Under the pieces are notes generated by a model. The model was given only the letters and a program-made list of their open reading frames with translations. It ran no database searches and was not told the origin of the DNA. From the NCBI GenBank assembly GCA_963933115.1, contig CAWVSL010000007.1, positions 44,521-108,520 of the forward strand: a stretch of 64,000 nucleotides of DNA, read 5' to 3'. Made by a program: the position numbers and the translations under genes. Origin of the DNA: JALJPB01 sp963933115 (lineage in GTDB: Bacteria; Pseudomonadota; Gammaproteobacteria; Enterobacterales; Alteromonadaceae). Within the stretch, counting starts at the first letter, position 1. Every line of letters starts with the position of its first letter. Positions 1 to 9,273 of the stretch are shown here, in pieces.

Positions 1-484
1 TTTCCCAGCTTTCAGTAAAACAGTGAAGAATGCCACCAACTTGTCCTGCCCCTTCATCACGTAAAATAGCTAAAGTATCTTCTTGCGCATCACGGGTATG
101 AATAATTAAAGGCTTATTAAGTTTTTTAGCAACATTCACATGTTTTACAAATGAGTCTAATTGTACTGCTTTGGTTTCAGGGGCATAAAAGTAGTCGAGC
201 CCAGTTTCACCGATCGCGATAACATTTTCATGCTGAGCGAGAGTCATTAATTTATGTTCATCAACTTTATTTTCTTGATTTAATGGATGAGTACCGCATG
301 ACAGATAAATATTTTTATAAGCTTGAGTTTTTTCAACCATGGCAGGAAAATCTTCGAGCGTGACACAAACACATAAAAGCTCAGTCACTTTTACGTTACT
401 TGCTGCATTCACAACATTATCTAAATTATTATCGAATTCACTCAAATCTAAACGATCTAAATGACAATGAGAGTCTATAAACAA
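1..484 (-). CDS. tatD: TatD-family metal-dependent deoxyribonuclease (3' end outside window)
   Basis: Reverse-strand reading frame open to the window edge, about 161 residues visible. The start is a TTG at 484, giving LFIDSHCHLDRLD; a GGAG ribosome site lies 8 bases upstream and no ATG fits. The HxH metal motif (SHCHLD) near the N-terminus, the GETGLDY motif with its metal-binding Glu, and IIHTRDA and GGILHCF further on are typical of TatD/YcfH amidohydrolase-fold nucleases. It is the last visible gene of the holB-pilZ-tatD string, an order common in gammaproteobacteria. The C-terminal part is missing only because the window ends. Family assignment is firm; which TatD paralogue (YcfH type by context) is inferred. 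Confidence 0.9.
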   Translation of the reverse strand, partial: MFIDSHCHLDRLDLSEFDNNLDNVVNAASNVKVTELLCVCVTLEDFPAMVEKTQAYKNIYLSCGTHPLNQENKVDEHKLMTLAQHENVIAIGETGLDYFYAPETKAVQLDSFVKHVNVAKKLNKPLIIHTRDAQEDTLAILRDEGAGQVGGILHCFTESWE

Positions 485-540
485 CTAGGGTTCTCCAAAA
501 GTAAAAGTAAACTAAAATAAAATATCTATTTACAGTGGCA

Positions 541-867
541 TTACATTGTTAACGTCGGATCTGATGAATTCAAATGCCGTGCTATCGCTTTTTCTGTTTG
601 AAAACGAACTTTATCTGGATCATCAGTAAAGCAAATACCGACTCCTGGTGGTATTCCACTTTGTGCGCCTACAGGAGTTAACCAACAAATAACGCCTTTG
701 ACAACAGATTTTTTTAATGCGTCAGGCAGTAATACTTCGAGTTCCACCTCAGTTCCAAGTTCAATAGTTTGAGATGAACGAATAAATAAACCGCCTTCTT
801 TTAAAAAGGGCATAAAAGATAAATATAAGTCTCTGTCTGAAGAAAACTCAATATATAATTTTTTCAT
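541..867 (-). CDS. pilZ: Type IV pilus assembly protein PilZ
   Basis: A 108-residue single-domain PilZ protein. It follows the Pseudomonas PilZ pattern: YLSFMPFLKEGGLFI near the N-terminus, GTEVELEVLLPD, then V.G.ICWLTPVGAQ and GVGICF. As in the true PilZ protein, the N-terminal RxxxR motif that binds cyclic di-GMP in other PilZ-domain proteins is absent, so it probably acts through PilB/FimX-type partners rather than by binding the nucleotide. It sits between holB (17 bases upstream) and tatD, the classical holB-pilZ arrangement, and is presumably co-transcribed with them. Confidence 0.9.
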   Translation of the reverse strand: MKKLYIEFSSDRDLYLSFMPFLKEGGLFIRSSQTIELGTEVELEVLLPDALKKSVVKGVICWLTPVGAQSGIPPGVGICFTDDPDKVRFQTEKAIARHLNSSDPTLTM

Positions 868-884
868 GGTTATCCTTTAGCTGA

Positions 885-1859
885 TTATGAATCAGTTAAA
901 CTAACAGTAATATTACCAATATCAACCATTAACTTTTCCATTGTAAATACACCATTAATTTGACTATATGATTTTATTTGTTTGTTCGTTTTCACTATTT
1001 CTTGGTATATCAGCCAAAGGGTATTAGGCTTTATTTTTTGCTCAAACATCAACCTCAGATTATCATCTAGATCGCATTCTGCCCAATTGTGTTGGCTTCT
1101 CATTAAATTCACAAGTATTTTTTCTAACCAACGCAACGCTTCAGGTTGTTCTGCTAATAGCTTGATATTTTTAGCTTGATGATTGAATAGATAATTAAAA
1201 AAACATTTTTGAAATTCAATAAATTCTTGCTGTTTTACCTGATTACTCATCTCAGGTAAATGCGTTAAATTAATAAATTGTTCATCTGCTTTATTTTGGC
1301 TAATTTTATTTGCCACAATACCTAATCCAGCTAATAACTTATTACCAACTGGAGGCCTAATAGTATACAAGCGACTTCGGCTGATAATAGTTGGCAACAA
1401 ATTGTCAGCGTCACAAGTTGTTAAAACAATAACGCTATTGTTTGTCGGTTCTTCAAGTGTTTTTAATAAAGCGTTCGCTGCTGCAACTGTCATTTTTTCA
1501 GCTGTGGGAATTAATACCGTTTGATTAATTCCTATATGAGCAGTTTTTTCAAGGAATCGACTAACTAATCGAATATCATCAATGCCAATAGTTTTTGTTT
1601 TACTGTTAACCGTTATATTATCTGGATACGTTTGACTTCGATATAACTGACAAGTTTTACACTGGCCACATGCGCCCAAGACTTTTGTTTCAGGGTGTTT
1701 AATTGTTTGCTGGCAAAGTAGAATTTTAATTAGCCACTGTGCTAGCTCACTTTTACCCGCACCTTCAACACCACTTATTAAAATAGCATGGGGTAAGCGG
1801 TTATCAACAATCTGATTTGATAACAAAATTTGCTGTTCGATTAACCAATTTTTCATCAA
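885..1859 (-). CDS. holB: DNA polymerase III subunit delta'
   Basis: Clamp-loader subunit of 324 residues, close to the E. coli length. It has a P-loop-like GVEGAGKSEL at residues 30-39, zinc-binding cysteines at about C49, C64, C67 and C70, and an LLKTLEEP stretch typical of the AAA+ clamp-loader fold. The usual SRC signature reads SRSR (near ISRSRLYTI), so the Cys is replaced by Ser; the arginine is retained. The start at 1859 gives MMKNWLIEQQ. It follows tmk by 19 bases, as in many gammaproteobacteria, and loads the beta sliding clamp at the replisome. Confidence 0.95.
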   Translation of the reverse strand: MMKNWLIEQQILLSNQIVDNRLPHAILISGVEGAGKSELAQWLIKILLCQQTIKHPETKVLGACGQCKTCQLYRSQTYPDNITVNSKTKTIGIDDIRLVSRFLEKTAHIGINQTVLIPTAEKMTVAAANALLKTLEEPTNNSVIVLTTCDADNLLPTIISRSRLYTIRPPVGNKLLAGLGIVANKISQNKADEQFINLTHLPEMSNQVKQQEFIEFQKCFFNYLFNHQAKNIKLLAEQPEALRWLEKILVNLMRSQHNWAECDLDDNLRLMFEQKIKPNTLWLIYQEIVKTNKQIKSYSQINGVFTMEKLMVDIGNITVSLTDS

Positions 1860-1878
1860 TAATGCCTTTTAAGCAAAA

Positions 1879-2505
1879 CTAAGTGTTTAAAAATGAATTT
1901 AGTGCAGTACGAATATCTTGATGCACTTTATCCATACTCTGCTCCGCATCTATCGTAATAATATTTTCATCTGCACTAGCAAGTTGGCAATATTTATCAT
2001 GTACACGTTCAAAAAAGTCCATCTTTTCTTGCTCAATCCGATCTAACTCACCTCTGGCAATGGCTCGTGATAGCCCTACTTTAGGTGAAATATCGAGATA
2101 CAAGGTGAGATCTGGTTTAAATCCCTTTAAGGTAACCTCTGCAATGGTGTTGATTATTTTTTCATTAAGTCCTCTACCTCCACCTTGATAAGCACGAGAA
2201 CTTAAGTCATGCCGGTCACCGATAACCCATTCACCTGCATTTAAAGCCGGTAAAATACAATTTTGTAATAGTTGGCTTCGACTGGCGTACATCAAAAACA
2301 ATTCAGTTTCGTCGGTAAGTTTTTCTTGATGATCAACTGACTTTACAATCGCTCTTAATGACTCTGCTAATGGTGTACCACCGGGCTCTCGAGTATTAAT
2401 AAATTTAATATTGTTTAAATTCAAGATCTCTTCAATGGTGGTTATTGCCGTCGATTTACCCGCACCTTCCATACCTTCAACAACTATAAATTTTCCTAAA
2501 CTCAT
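1879..2505 (-). CDS. tmk: Thymidylate kinase
   Basis: A 208-residue dTMP kinase that makes dTDP from dTMP and ATP. It has the P-loop EGMEGAGKST at residues 10-19, the TREPGGTPLAE motif, the DRHDLSSRAYQGGGRG motif for substrate binding, and a lid region with SRAIARGELDRIE. Length matches the family. The start MSLGKFIVVEG is the normal N-terminus. It lies between mltG and holB, the standard yceG-tmk-holB order. Confidence 0.97.
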   Translation of the reverse strand: MSLGKFIVVEGMEGAGKSTAITTIEEILNLNNIKFINTREPGGTPLAESLRAIVKSVDHQEKLTDETELFLMYASRSQLLQNCILPALNAGEWVIGDRHDLSSRAYQGGGRGLNEKIINTIAEVTLKGFKPDLTLYLDISPKVGLSRAIARGELDRIEQEKMDFFERVHDKYCQLASADENIITIDAEQSMDKVHQDIRTALNSFLNT

Positions 2506-2560
2506 TTTATACCCTGCTTTAACTTTAATAACACAATTGACAACTTAAGAGCTTTAAAAA

Positions 2561-3559
2561 CTATTTTTGACCTAACTGATACCTTGCCACTGCAGCATTA
2601 TGATCAGTTAAATTACTGCTAAATATATGTTTGCCATTACCCATACTGACAAAATACAAAAAATCAGTGGTTTCAGGTTTTAATACGGCCTTTAAGGCTA
2701 ATATCCCAGGCATAGCTATGGGTGTAGGAGGCAAACCATTAATTCGGTAAGTATTGTAAGGTGTTTTTTCCCTTAAATGGACTCTTTTAATATTACCTTG
2801 ATAACGGTCACCTAAGCCATAAATAACAGTGGGGTCTGTTTGCAAACGCATTTTTTTTCTTAAGCGATTAACAAATACCGAAGATATCAATGGCATTTCA
2901 TCAATTACACTAGTTTCTTTTTCGATAATTGACGCCATAATAAGCACTTGGTAAGTATTTTTATAGGGTAAATTTTTTGCCCTTTTTTGCCATAAAGTAT
3001 CTAACTTATTTTTCATCTCGATATGCGCCCACTTCAATATAGTGAAATCCGAAGTACCTTCAGTGAATGCATATGTGTCAGGAAAAAACCAACCTTCAGG
3101 GTTTATTTCATTTATATCAAATAGTTGAGATATTTGTTTTATCGATTTACCTGATAGTTGATGCGTTAATTCTGACTGTTTTCCAAGCTGATCTAACCAC
3201 TGTTTAAAAGTCGAACCTTCAACAAAGGTAATAGTAAATTGATGCTCTTTTCCTATCACTAACAGATTAAGAAGCTCATTGAGGCTAATATGAGCATTAA
3301 GTTTAAAAGTACCCGTTTTAATTTGAGCTTTCTCAGGATATAACTTAGCGTAACTTCTTAACCAAAAACGGTTATCAATCCAGTTATTATTAACCAGTTC
3401 ATTTGAAAATGATAATAGAGATGTACCTGGTTTCACGGTAATGAGCGTAGATCGCTTTAAATTAATCGGCTGACTCATTTGCTGGTCAAGCAAATAAAAG
3501 AAACCACCAACAAAAAAAAGACATAAAAAGAGGCATAATATAACTATTTTTTTTATCAA
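2561..3559 (-). CDS. mltG: Endolytic murein transglycosylase MltG
   Basis: A 332-residue YceG-family protein that cleaves nascent peptidoglycan strands at the inner membrane. A single N-terminal membrane anchor (about residues 5-25, rich in V, I, L, F) is followed by a LysM-like region and the catalytic domain with MASIIEKET (catalytic Glu), QTDPTVIYGLG and TPYNTYRINGLPPTPI. The signature order matches E. coli MltG (340 aa). It is 20 bases downstream of pabC and upstream of tmk, matching the pabC-mltG-tmk order. Confidence 0.95.
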   Translation of the reverse strand: MIKKIVILCLFLCLFFVGGFFYLLDQQMSQPINLKRSTLITVKPGTSLLSFSNELVNNNWIDNRFWLRSYAKLYPEKAQIKTGTFKLNAHISLNELLNLLVIGKEHQFTITFVEGSTFKQWLDQLGKQSELTHQLSGKSIKQISQLFDINEINPEGWFFPDTYAFTEGTSDFTILKWAHIEMKNKLDTLWQKRAKNLPYKNTYQVLIMASIIEKETSVIDEMPLISSVFVNRLRKKMRLQTDPTVIYGLGDRYQGNIKRVHLREKTPYNTYRINGLPPTPIAMPGILALKAVLKPETTDFLYFVSMGNGKHIFSSNLTDHNAAVARYQLGQK

Positions 3560-3579
3560 CAGAGCTTTCCTTACTCAAA

Positions 3580-4365
3580 CTAAAGACATTTATAACTGTT
3601 AGCTTTATCTATAGATAAGAGCTTACCATTAAATATTTTTATCGGCACTATACCCATCACAGAATTACAAATGAACATTGCTTGAACCTGTTGCAAATCC
3701 TCTAGAGTGAAATCTTTTATTATAGTATTTGGTCTATTAGACAAAATTTTTGCTCTCATCAAACCAGCAACTCCTGAGTGGGAGATATTAGGTGTATAAA
3801 GCTTATCATTGGTTAGCCAAAACACATTAGCACCACTGGTTTCTATAACTAAACCATTAATATTGGTAACTAATATTTCATCTTCATCTCTATGATCTAA
3901 TTCTTGGCGAATTAATACTTGTTCTAAACGATTAAGGTGTTTTATATTACCAAGCATCGGGTTAATACCAAGTTGTAATTGACTAATCCCTAAGTTGATA
4001 CCATTTTTTTGCCAATTTTCATAATGCTCAGGAAAGGCTGAAACACTAATAATAACAGTCGGCGAACTGGTACCAATACGTGAATAACCTCTGCCTCCTT
4101 CCCCTGCGGTGATAATAATTTTAATCACAGCTTTAGAATAAGATAAGGCAACGGTCTTCAGCTCTTGACTGAGTTCGCTAATTGATACCATTGGAATTTT
4201 AAGAAAAACACAACCATCATCTAAGCGTTGAAGATGTTCAGTCAACATTTCTATTTCACCATTAAAAATCTTAGCGGTAGTGAATAAACCATCACCATAA
4301 TTAAAACCACGATTTCTTACCGATAAAAGATCTATGGGTTGGCCATTAATAGAAGAATAAAGCAC
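3580..4365 (-). CDS. pabC: Aminodeoxychorismate lyase
   Basis: A PLP enzyme of class IV, 261 residues, that converts 4-amino-4-deoxychorismate to p-aminobenzoate for folate synthesis. The N-terminus has NRGFNYGDGLFTT. The Schiff-base lysine is K142 in IKHLNRLEQVLIR, and ETSGANVFW matches the PLP-binding strand. It is slightly shorter than E. coli PabC (269 aa) but has all core motifs. It lies between fabF and mltG as in E. coli; a hairpin at 4386-4419 separates it from fabF. Confidence 0.93.
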   Translation of the reverse strand: MLYSSINGQPIDLLSVRNRGFNYGDGLFTTAKIFNGEIEMLTEHLQRLDDGCVFLKIPMVSISELSQELKTVALSYSKAVIKIIITAGEGGRGYSRIGTSSPTVIISVSAFPEHYENWQKNGINLGISQLQLGINPMLGNIKHLNRLEQVLIRQELDHRDEDEILVTNINGLVIETSGANVFWLTNDKLYTPNISHSGVAGLMRAKILSNRPNTIIKDFTLEDLQQVQAMFICNSVMGIVPIKIFNGKLLSIDKANSYKCL

Positions 4366-4385
4366 TGAGTTGTCTCCAAATATAA

Positions 4386-4419
4386 TAAAGCCTGAATACT
4401 AAAGTGAGTATTCAGGCTT
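4386..4419 (-). terminator. Hairpin after fabF, probable terminator or attenuator
   Basis: A perfect 13-base stem (AAGCCTGAATACT and its complement) with a 6-base loop lies between the fabF stop and the pabC start. On the minus strand it is followed by a short T-rich stretch (TTTATTAT), so termination may be partial and pabC may be reached by read-through. Confidence 0.65.
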
Positions 4420-4475
4420 AACGTATTGATTTCAAGTTATAAATAACTTAATTGATCAAGTAAAACAACTAATAA

Positions 4476-5708
4476 CTAAATTCGCTTGAAAATTAGCGAG
4501 CCGTTTGTACCACCAAAACCAAATGAATTACATAATACATAGTCTAAGTTAACGTCACGAGCGCTACCAGTAATATAATCCAAATCACAACCTTCACCCG
4601 GATTATCTAAATTAATTGTTGGTGGAACCGCATTATTAACTAGGGCTTGAATACTAAAAATCGCTTCAACAGCGCCTGCGGCACCTAATAAATGGCCTGT
4701 CATTGATTTGGTCGATCCCATCATCAAGTTATAAGCTTGTTCACCAAATACAGACTTCACCGCATTAGTTTCAGCAATATCTCCTGCTAGAGTCGACGTA
4801 CCATGAGCATTAATATAGCCAATTTTATTGATATCAACTTTTGCATCATTGATCGCGTTTTTCATCGCAAGGGCTGCACCTGCACCATCACTTGGTGGTG
4901 ATGTCATATGATAGGCATCTCCACTCATACCAAAACCAACAAGTTCAGCATAAATTTTAGCACCGCGCGCTTTAGCATGCTCATATTCTTCAACAACAAT
5001 AACACCTGCACCATCACCCAAGACAAAGCCATCACGGTCTTTATCCCAAGGCCGAGAGGCTTCTTGAGGAGCCTCATTACGGGTTGAAAGAGCACGGGCA
5101 GCACCAAAGCCACCCATACCTAGCTGAGTCGAACCTTTTTCAGCCCCACCAGCAACAATAGCATCAGCATCACCATAGGCGACCATACGAGCTGCATGGC
5201 CAATATTATGCACACCACTAGTACAAGCAGTTACAATTGAAATATTAGGTCCTTTAAGGCCAAACATAATCGAAATATGACCAGCTATCATATTGATGAT
5301 AGTTGAAGGCACAAAAAATGGTGATAATTTACGAGGACCACCTTTAAGCATTTTATCATAGCCAGACTCTATTAAGCCTAAGCCACCAATACCTGCACCA
5401 ACGGCTACACCAACGCGGTGAGCATTCTCTTCGTTAATTTCTAAGCCAGAGTCTTTAAATGCTTGTACGGCTGCAGCTACGCCGTATTGAATGAAAAGGT
5501 CCATTTTTTTGGCCTCTTTTCTTTCCATGTAGTCTTGTGCATTAAAATCATTGACCAAGCCAGCAAATTTTGTTTGAAATTCTGAAGTATCAAAGTGATC
5601 AATATTACTAATACCACTTTTACCTAAAAGTAGATTCTCCCAGGTAGTTTGAGGGTCATTGCCCAAAGGACTTAGCATACCAATACCGGTAACTACAACA
5701 CGTCTCAT
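4476..5708 (-). CDS. fabF: 3-oxoacyl-ACP synthase II (KAS II)
   Basis: A 410-residue condensing enzyme that extends acyl-ACP with malonyl-ACP. The Cys-His-His triad is visible: C162 in TACTSG, H301 in NAHGTST and H338 in [11 protein letters not shown]333 (STKSMTGH) is also conserved. Length and sequence are FabF-type rather than FabB-type. In many bacteria FabF activity on unsaturated chains rises in the cold, which fits the inferred marine habitat (inference). It follows acpP but a very strong hairpin (5757-5806) lies between them. Confidence 0.96.
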   Translation of the reverse strand: MRRVVVTGIGMLSPLGNDPQTTWENLLLGKSGISNIDHFDTSEFQTKFAGLVNDFNAQDYMERKEAKKMDLFIQYGVAAAVQAFKDSGLEINEENAHRVGVAVGAGIGGLGLIESGYDKMLKGGPRKLSPFFVPSTIINMIAGHISIMFGLKGPNISIVTACTSGVHNIGHAARMVAYGDADAIVAGGAEKGSTQLGMGGFGAARALSTRNEAPQEASRPWDKDRDGFVLGDGAGVIVVEEYEHAKARGAKIYAELVGFGMSGDAYHMTSPPSDGAGAALAMKNAINDAKVDINKIGYINAHGTSTLAGDIAETNAVKSVFGEQAYNLMMGSTKSMTGHLLGAAGAVEAIFSIQALVNNAVPPTINLDNPGEGCDLDYITGSARDVNLDYVLCNSFGFGGTNGSLIFKRI

Positions 5709-5756
5709 AAAAGGTTTGCCTTTAATTATACCAAACGGTAATAAAATTGAATAATT

Positions 5757-5806
5757 AAAAAGGGCGGTTACATTATATTAAATAATATAATGTAACCGCC
5801 CTTTTT
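5757..5806 (-). terminator. Very long perfect hairpin between acpP and fabF
   Basis: A 23-base perfectly paired stem (left arm 5757-5779, loop 5780-5783, right arm 5784-5806) with a GC core (GGGCGGTTAC) and A/T ends. Read on either strand it ends in five Ts, so it is a canonical intrinsic terminator, or an RNase III-type processing site, directly behind acpP. It should make acpP mRNA far more abundant than fabF mRNA. Confidence 0.85.
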
Positions 5807-5850
5807 ACATGTTTAAGCAATACGTTGTTACACGTAATTAAATCGAGTGA

Positions 5851-6084
5851 TTACTGGTTAGCAGTAACGTAATCGACTGCAGCTTGAACTGTAGTAATTT
5901 TTTCAGCATCTTCATCAGGAATTTCAGTATCAAATTCTTCTTCTAACGCCATAACTAATTCAACAGTATCTAAAGAATCAGCACCAAGGTCGTCGACGAA
6001 AGAAGAGTTAATTTTAACTTCTGCTTCGGTTACACCTAGTTGTTCAATAGTGATTTTTTTTACGCGTTCTTCAATTGTGCTCAT
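5851..6084 (-). CDS. acpP: Acyl carrier protein
   Basis: A 77-residue acidic carrier protein. The 4'-phosphopantetheine attachment site is S37 in [10 protein letters not shown]. Helix II carries the usual acidic recognition surface ([21 protein letters not shown]). The N-terminal [10 protein letters not shown] is standard. It lies downstream of fabG with about 160 bases between them, long enough for its own promoter, and is followed by a strong terminator. Confidence 0.98.
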   Translation of the reverse strand: MSTIEERVKKITIEQLGVTEAEVKINSSFVDDLGADSLDTVELVMALEEEFDTEIPDEDAEKITTVQAAVDYVTANQ

Positions 6085-6224
6085 TTTATTTCCTTGACTA
6101 GAAAGTGCTTTTTTTCAAATTGCGTGTATTCTATTCGTCAACGCGTCGCCATGCAAGTATCTAATTTTACTTTTTTAACTGGTCAAACCTGACAACCACA
6201 TTAAGTTTAACCCTCTAAAAGTCA

Positions 6225-6250
6225 CAAACCCTTTACAGTAAAGGGTTAGA
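6225..6250 (-). terminator. Short hairpin overlapping the fabG stop
   Basis: An inverted repeat AACCCTT/AAGGGTT (within 6227-6247) spans the fabG stop codon. There is no good T-tract after it on the minus strand, so it may stabilise the 3' end or slow read-through rather than terminate fully. Confidence 0.4.
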
Positions 6251-6980
6251 CCATATACATACCGCCATTAACATGTAATGTTTCACCCGTGATGTAAGCT
6301 GCAGCATCAGAAGCTAAAAAGGCAACTGCACTAGCAATCTCTTCTGGTTTACCTAATCTGTTAGCCGGCACTTGTGAAAAGATACCCTCTTTTTGCTCAT
6401 CAGTAAGTGTCTGTGTCATATCGGTGTCGATAAAACCGGGTGCAACAGTATTAACGGTAATACCACGAGAAGCCACTTCTCTTGCTAATGATTTTGTAAA
6501 GCCTAAAAGCCCAGCTTTAGATGTAGCATAATTCACTTGACCCGCATTACCCATTGAACCAACAACTGAGCCAATATTAATAATACGACCTGTTCTCTTC
6601 TTCATCATCGGACGAATAGCAGCTTTACTCACTTTAAATACAGATGAGAGATTTGTATCAATAATGTCATCCCATTCGTCAGTTTTCATCCGCATAAACA
6701 AGTTATCACGTGTAATACCCGCATTATTAACTAAGATATCAATTGAACCATGATTGTCTTTAATCGAAGAAAACAATGCTGCAATTGATTCATCGCTCGT
6801 CACATTAAGCACCAAGCCATTACCTGCACCTAAATACTCACTAATTTTTTCTGCTCCATGAGCCGATGTTGCAGTACCAATAACCGCTGCACCGAGGCTC
6901 TGAAGTTGTTTCGCTATTGCTTTGCCAATACCGCGACTAGCACCAGTAACTAAGACAACTTTTCCATCTAATGAAAACAT
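6246..6980 (-). CDS. fabG: 3-oxoacyl-ACP reductase
   Basis: A 244-residue NADPH-dependent short-chain dehydrogenase for the first reduction of fatty acid elongation. It has the cofactor motif TGASRGIGKAIA (residues 12-23), NNAG at 85-88, and catalytic S138, Y151 and K155 (YATSK). The C-terminus ends GETLHVNGGMYMV as in FabG. It follows fabD by only 8 bases, so the two are translated from one message. Confidence 0.97.
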   Translation of the reverse strand: MFSLDGKVVLVTGASRGIGKAIAKQLQSLGAAVIGTATSAHGAEKISEYLGAGNGLVLNVTSDESIAALFSSIKDNHGSIDILVNNAGITRDNLFMRMKTDEWDDIIDTNLSSVFKVSKAAIRPMMKKRTGRIINIGSVVGSMGNAGQVNYATSKAGLLGFTKSLAREVASRGITVNTVAPGFIDTDMTQTLTDEQKEGIFSQVPANRLGKPEEIASAVAFLASDAAAYITGETLHVNGGMYMV

Positions 6981-6988
6981 AATTTTTC

Positions 6989-7924
6989 CTATTTAAATAC
7001 TTCAAGGGCATTTGCCAACGAGTCTGAATTATTAACTGAGATGCAAGTTACCGATTTATCAATGCGTTTAATTAAGCCTTGTAACACCTTGCCAGGACCG
7101 GCTTCTACCACTTGCTCTATACCATCATTGGCAAGTTTACTGATAGTTTCACTCCAACGAACAGGACTATACAACTGCTTAACCAAGGCTTTTTTTATCG
7201 CCTCAGCGGATGACTCAACAGCAACATCTACATTGTTAACAACTGAAATTTTTGGCGTGTTAAAAGTGATTTTATCAAGTTCTAGCGCAAGCTTATCAGC
7301 AGCATCTTTCATTAACGCACAGTGCGAAGGCACGCTGACAGGCAAAGGTAATACCCTTTTGGCTCCTCCTTCTTTACATAACACTCCCGCTCGTTCAACT
7401 GCAGCTTTATGGCCAGCAATAACGACTTGACCAGGAGAGTTAAAGTTTACCGCAGATACTACTTCTTGCTCTTGAGCCTTAACACAAGCATCAATAATGG
7501 CCTGATTATCTAAGCCTATAATTGCAGACATTGCCCCAATACCTTCAGGTACTGAAGCTTGCATAAACTGACCACGTTTTTCGACTAAAACTACGGCTTC
7601 TTCTAAAGTTATTACATCAGCACAAACTAACGCTGAATATTCACCTAAACTGTGTCCTGCGATAATACTCGGTAAACGTGATGACTTAGACTGCCATAAT
7701 CGCCACATAGCGACACTTGCTGTTAGTAATGCCGGTTGAGTATGGTGCGTTTGATTTAATTTTTCACTAGGTCCTTGAGAAATTAACTGCCAAAGATCGT
7801 AACCAAGTGCTTGTGATGCTTGTGAAAATGTATTTTGAACTATTTCGTTATCTTGATAATCACTCAGCATACCGACTGTTTGAGAGCCCTGGCCTGGGAA
7901 AACAAAAGCTAATTTATTTTGCAT
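6989..7924 (-). CDS. fabD: Malonyl-CoA:ACP transacylase
   Basis: A 311-residue acyltransferase loading malonate onto ACP. The nucleophile S92 sits in GHSLGE; H201 in VPSHCALM is the catalytic His; GQGSQ at 11-15 forms the oxyanion loop. Length equals E. coli FabD. The preceding gene is plsX rather than fabH, an unusual order; only 87 bases separate fabD from plsX. Confidence 0.97.
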   Translation of the reverse strand: MQNKLAFVFPGQGSQTVGMLSDYQDNEIVQNTFSQASQALGYDLWQLISQGPSEKLNQTHHTQPALLTASVAMWRLWQSKSSRLPSIIAGHSLGEYSALVCADVITLEEAVVLVEKRGQFMQASVPEGIGAMSAIIGLDNQAIIDACVKAQEQEVVSAVNFNSPGQVVIAGHKAAVERAGVLCKEGGAKRVLPLPVSVPSHCALMKDAADKLALELDKITFNTPKISVVNNVDVAVESSAEAIKKALVKQLYSPVRWSETISKLANDGIEQVVEAGPGKVLQGLIKRIDKSVTCISVNNSDSLANALEVFK

Positions 7925-8011
7925 TTCTATACCTAAATTTTAAATGTAATCTTTTAACTGACATGGCTACTATTACCAAATATTCAATTAACTAAAGTTT
8001 TTTAACACGCT

Positions 8012-9031
8012 TTATTCTAATTTATTTTTAATTCTTTGAGGAATCTGTCGTTCAACTTCTTTTGCCGCCTCAATAATGGCCGCAAAAAAAGCCTTTGAGT
8101 TTGCATTACCATGGCTTTTAACAACAATGCCACGTAATCCTATCAAACTTGCACCATTGTACTGGTCGGGGTTCAATGATTTAAACAATTTTTTTAATGT
8201 GGGTCTTAATAAAAAGCCTAATATTTTAGCTAAAAAATTATATTGGCCGTTCTGTTGGAAAAATGCTTTTGATTTTTCGTACACTAGGCGAGCAACCCCT
8301 TCGCAAGTTTTAAGGGCAACATTACCAACAAAACCATCACAAACAATAACATCCGCTTTGTTTGAAAAAATATCGCTACCTTCAATAAAGCCGATATAGT
8401 TAATAGCCTCATTCTCAGTTAGCTGTATAGCCGTTTGCTTAATATGATCGCTACCTTTCATCTCTTCAACCCCCATATTTAATAGGGCGACACGAGGTTT
8501 TTTAATTTCATCAACATATTCAGCCATTACAGAACCCATAATAGCAAATTGATAAAGTACATTTGAGTCACAAAAAACATTGGCTCCTAAATCAAGCATA
8601 AATACATGTTTGTTAATATCGTGAGTCGGTAAAGAAGAAATTAAAGCCGGACGTTCTACACCTGGAATAGTCTTGAGAACATAATGGGCAATAGAAAATA
8701 ATGCTCCCGTATTCCCTGCACTCACACAAGCTTGTGATTTACCTTCTTTAACTAAATCTAATGCTTTTCGCATTGAAGAATCTTTTTTACTGCGCATAGC
8801 AATAGAAGGTTTATCATCCATTTCAACAACTTCTGTTGTTGGATAGATAGTTAACTGAGGATGTGGGTAAAATTTATGTTTGATTAACGCTGCAATAATG
8901 ACTTGTTCATCACCACACAGAATAAGATGTAGATTGGAGGAGTACTTCACTGCCATTATGGCAGAGGGGATCGTAATATGGGGGCCTTGATCGCCCCCCA
9001 TAATATCTAACGAAATAGTTAGACTAGTCAT
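8012..9031 (-). CDS. plsX: Phosphate acyltransferase PlsX
   Basis: A 339-residue soluble enzyme that makes acyl-phosphate from acyl-ACP for phospholipid synthesis. Signatures: [10 protein letters not shown] at the N-terminus, [34 protein letters not shown] and [13 protein letters not shown] near the C-terminus. It follows rpmF by 21 bases, the conserved yceD-rpmF-plsX order, which ties membrane synthesis to ribosome supply. Confidence 0.96.
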   Translation of the reverse strand: MTSLTISLDIMGGDQGPHITIPSAIMAVKYSSNLHLILCGDEQVIIAALIKHKFYPHPQLTIYPTTEVVEMDDKPSIAMRSKKDSSMRKALDLVKEGKSQACVSAGNTGALFSIAHYVLKTIPGVERPALISSLPTHDINKHVFMLDLGANVFCDSNVLYQFAIMGSVMAEYVDEIKKPRVALLNMGVEEMKGSDHIKQTAIQLTENEAINYIGFIEGSDIFSNKADVIVCDGFVGNVALKTCEGVARLVYEKSKAFFQQNGQYNFLAKILGFLLRPTLKKLFKSLNPDQYNGASLIGLRGIVVKSHGNANSKAFFAAIIEAAKEVERQIPQRIKNKLE

Positions 9032-9052
9032 AACCTTTAAGTAATTGGTAAA

Positions 9053-9223
9053 TTACTTATTGATTACTTTAACACCTTTATAATAGCCATCAGCTGTAAC
9101 GTGATGACGACGGTGAGTTTCGCCTGATACAGGATCAGTTGAAAGATGTTCTGCTGTTACTGCATCATGTGAACGGCGCATGCCACGTCTTGAACGAGAC
9201 TTTTTGCTTTTTTGAACTGCCAT
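9053..9223 (-). CDS. rpmF: 50S ribosomal protein L32
   Basis: A 56-residue protein read on the minus strand: [17 protein letters not shown] at the N-terminus, then [20 protein letters not shown] and [11 protein letters not shown]. This is an ordinary L32 without the zinc-binding CxxC pairs found in some lineages. A GGAGT ribosome site precedes the ATG. It lies between yceD and plsX as in E. coli. Confidence 0.97.
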   Translation of the reverse strand: MAVQKSKKSRSRRGMRRSHDAVTAEHLSTDPVSGETHRRHHVTADGYYKGVKVINK

Positions 9224-9273
9224 GAGTTACTCCTAAAATCGGTTATTAGTTTAAACCCTAAGTAGATAACTAG

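Noticed and set aside
7041..7430. 129-codon plus-strand frame opposite fabD.
   Set aside because: Fully antisense to fabD, with no ribosome site or recognisable domain.
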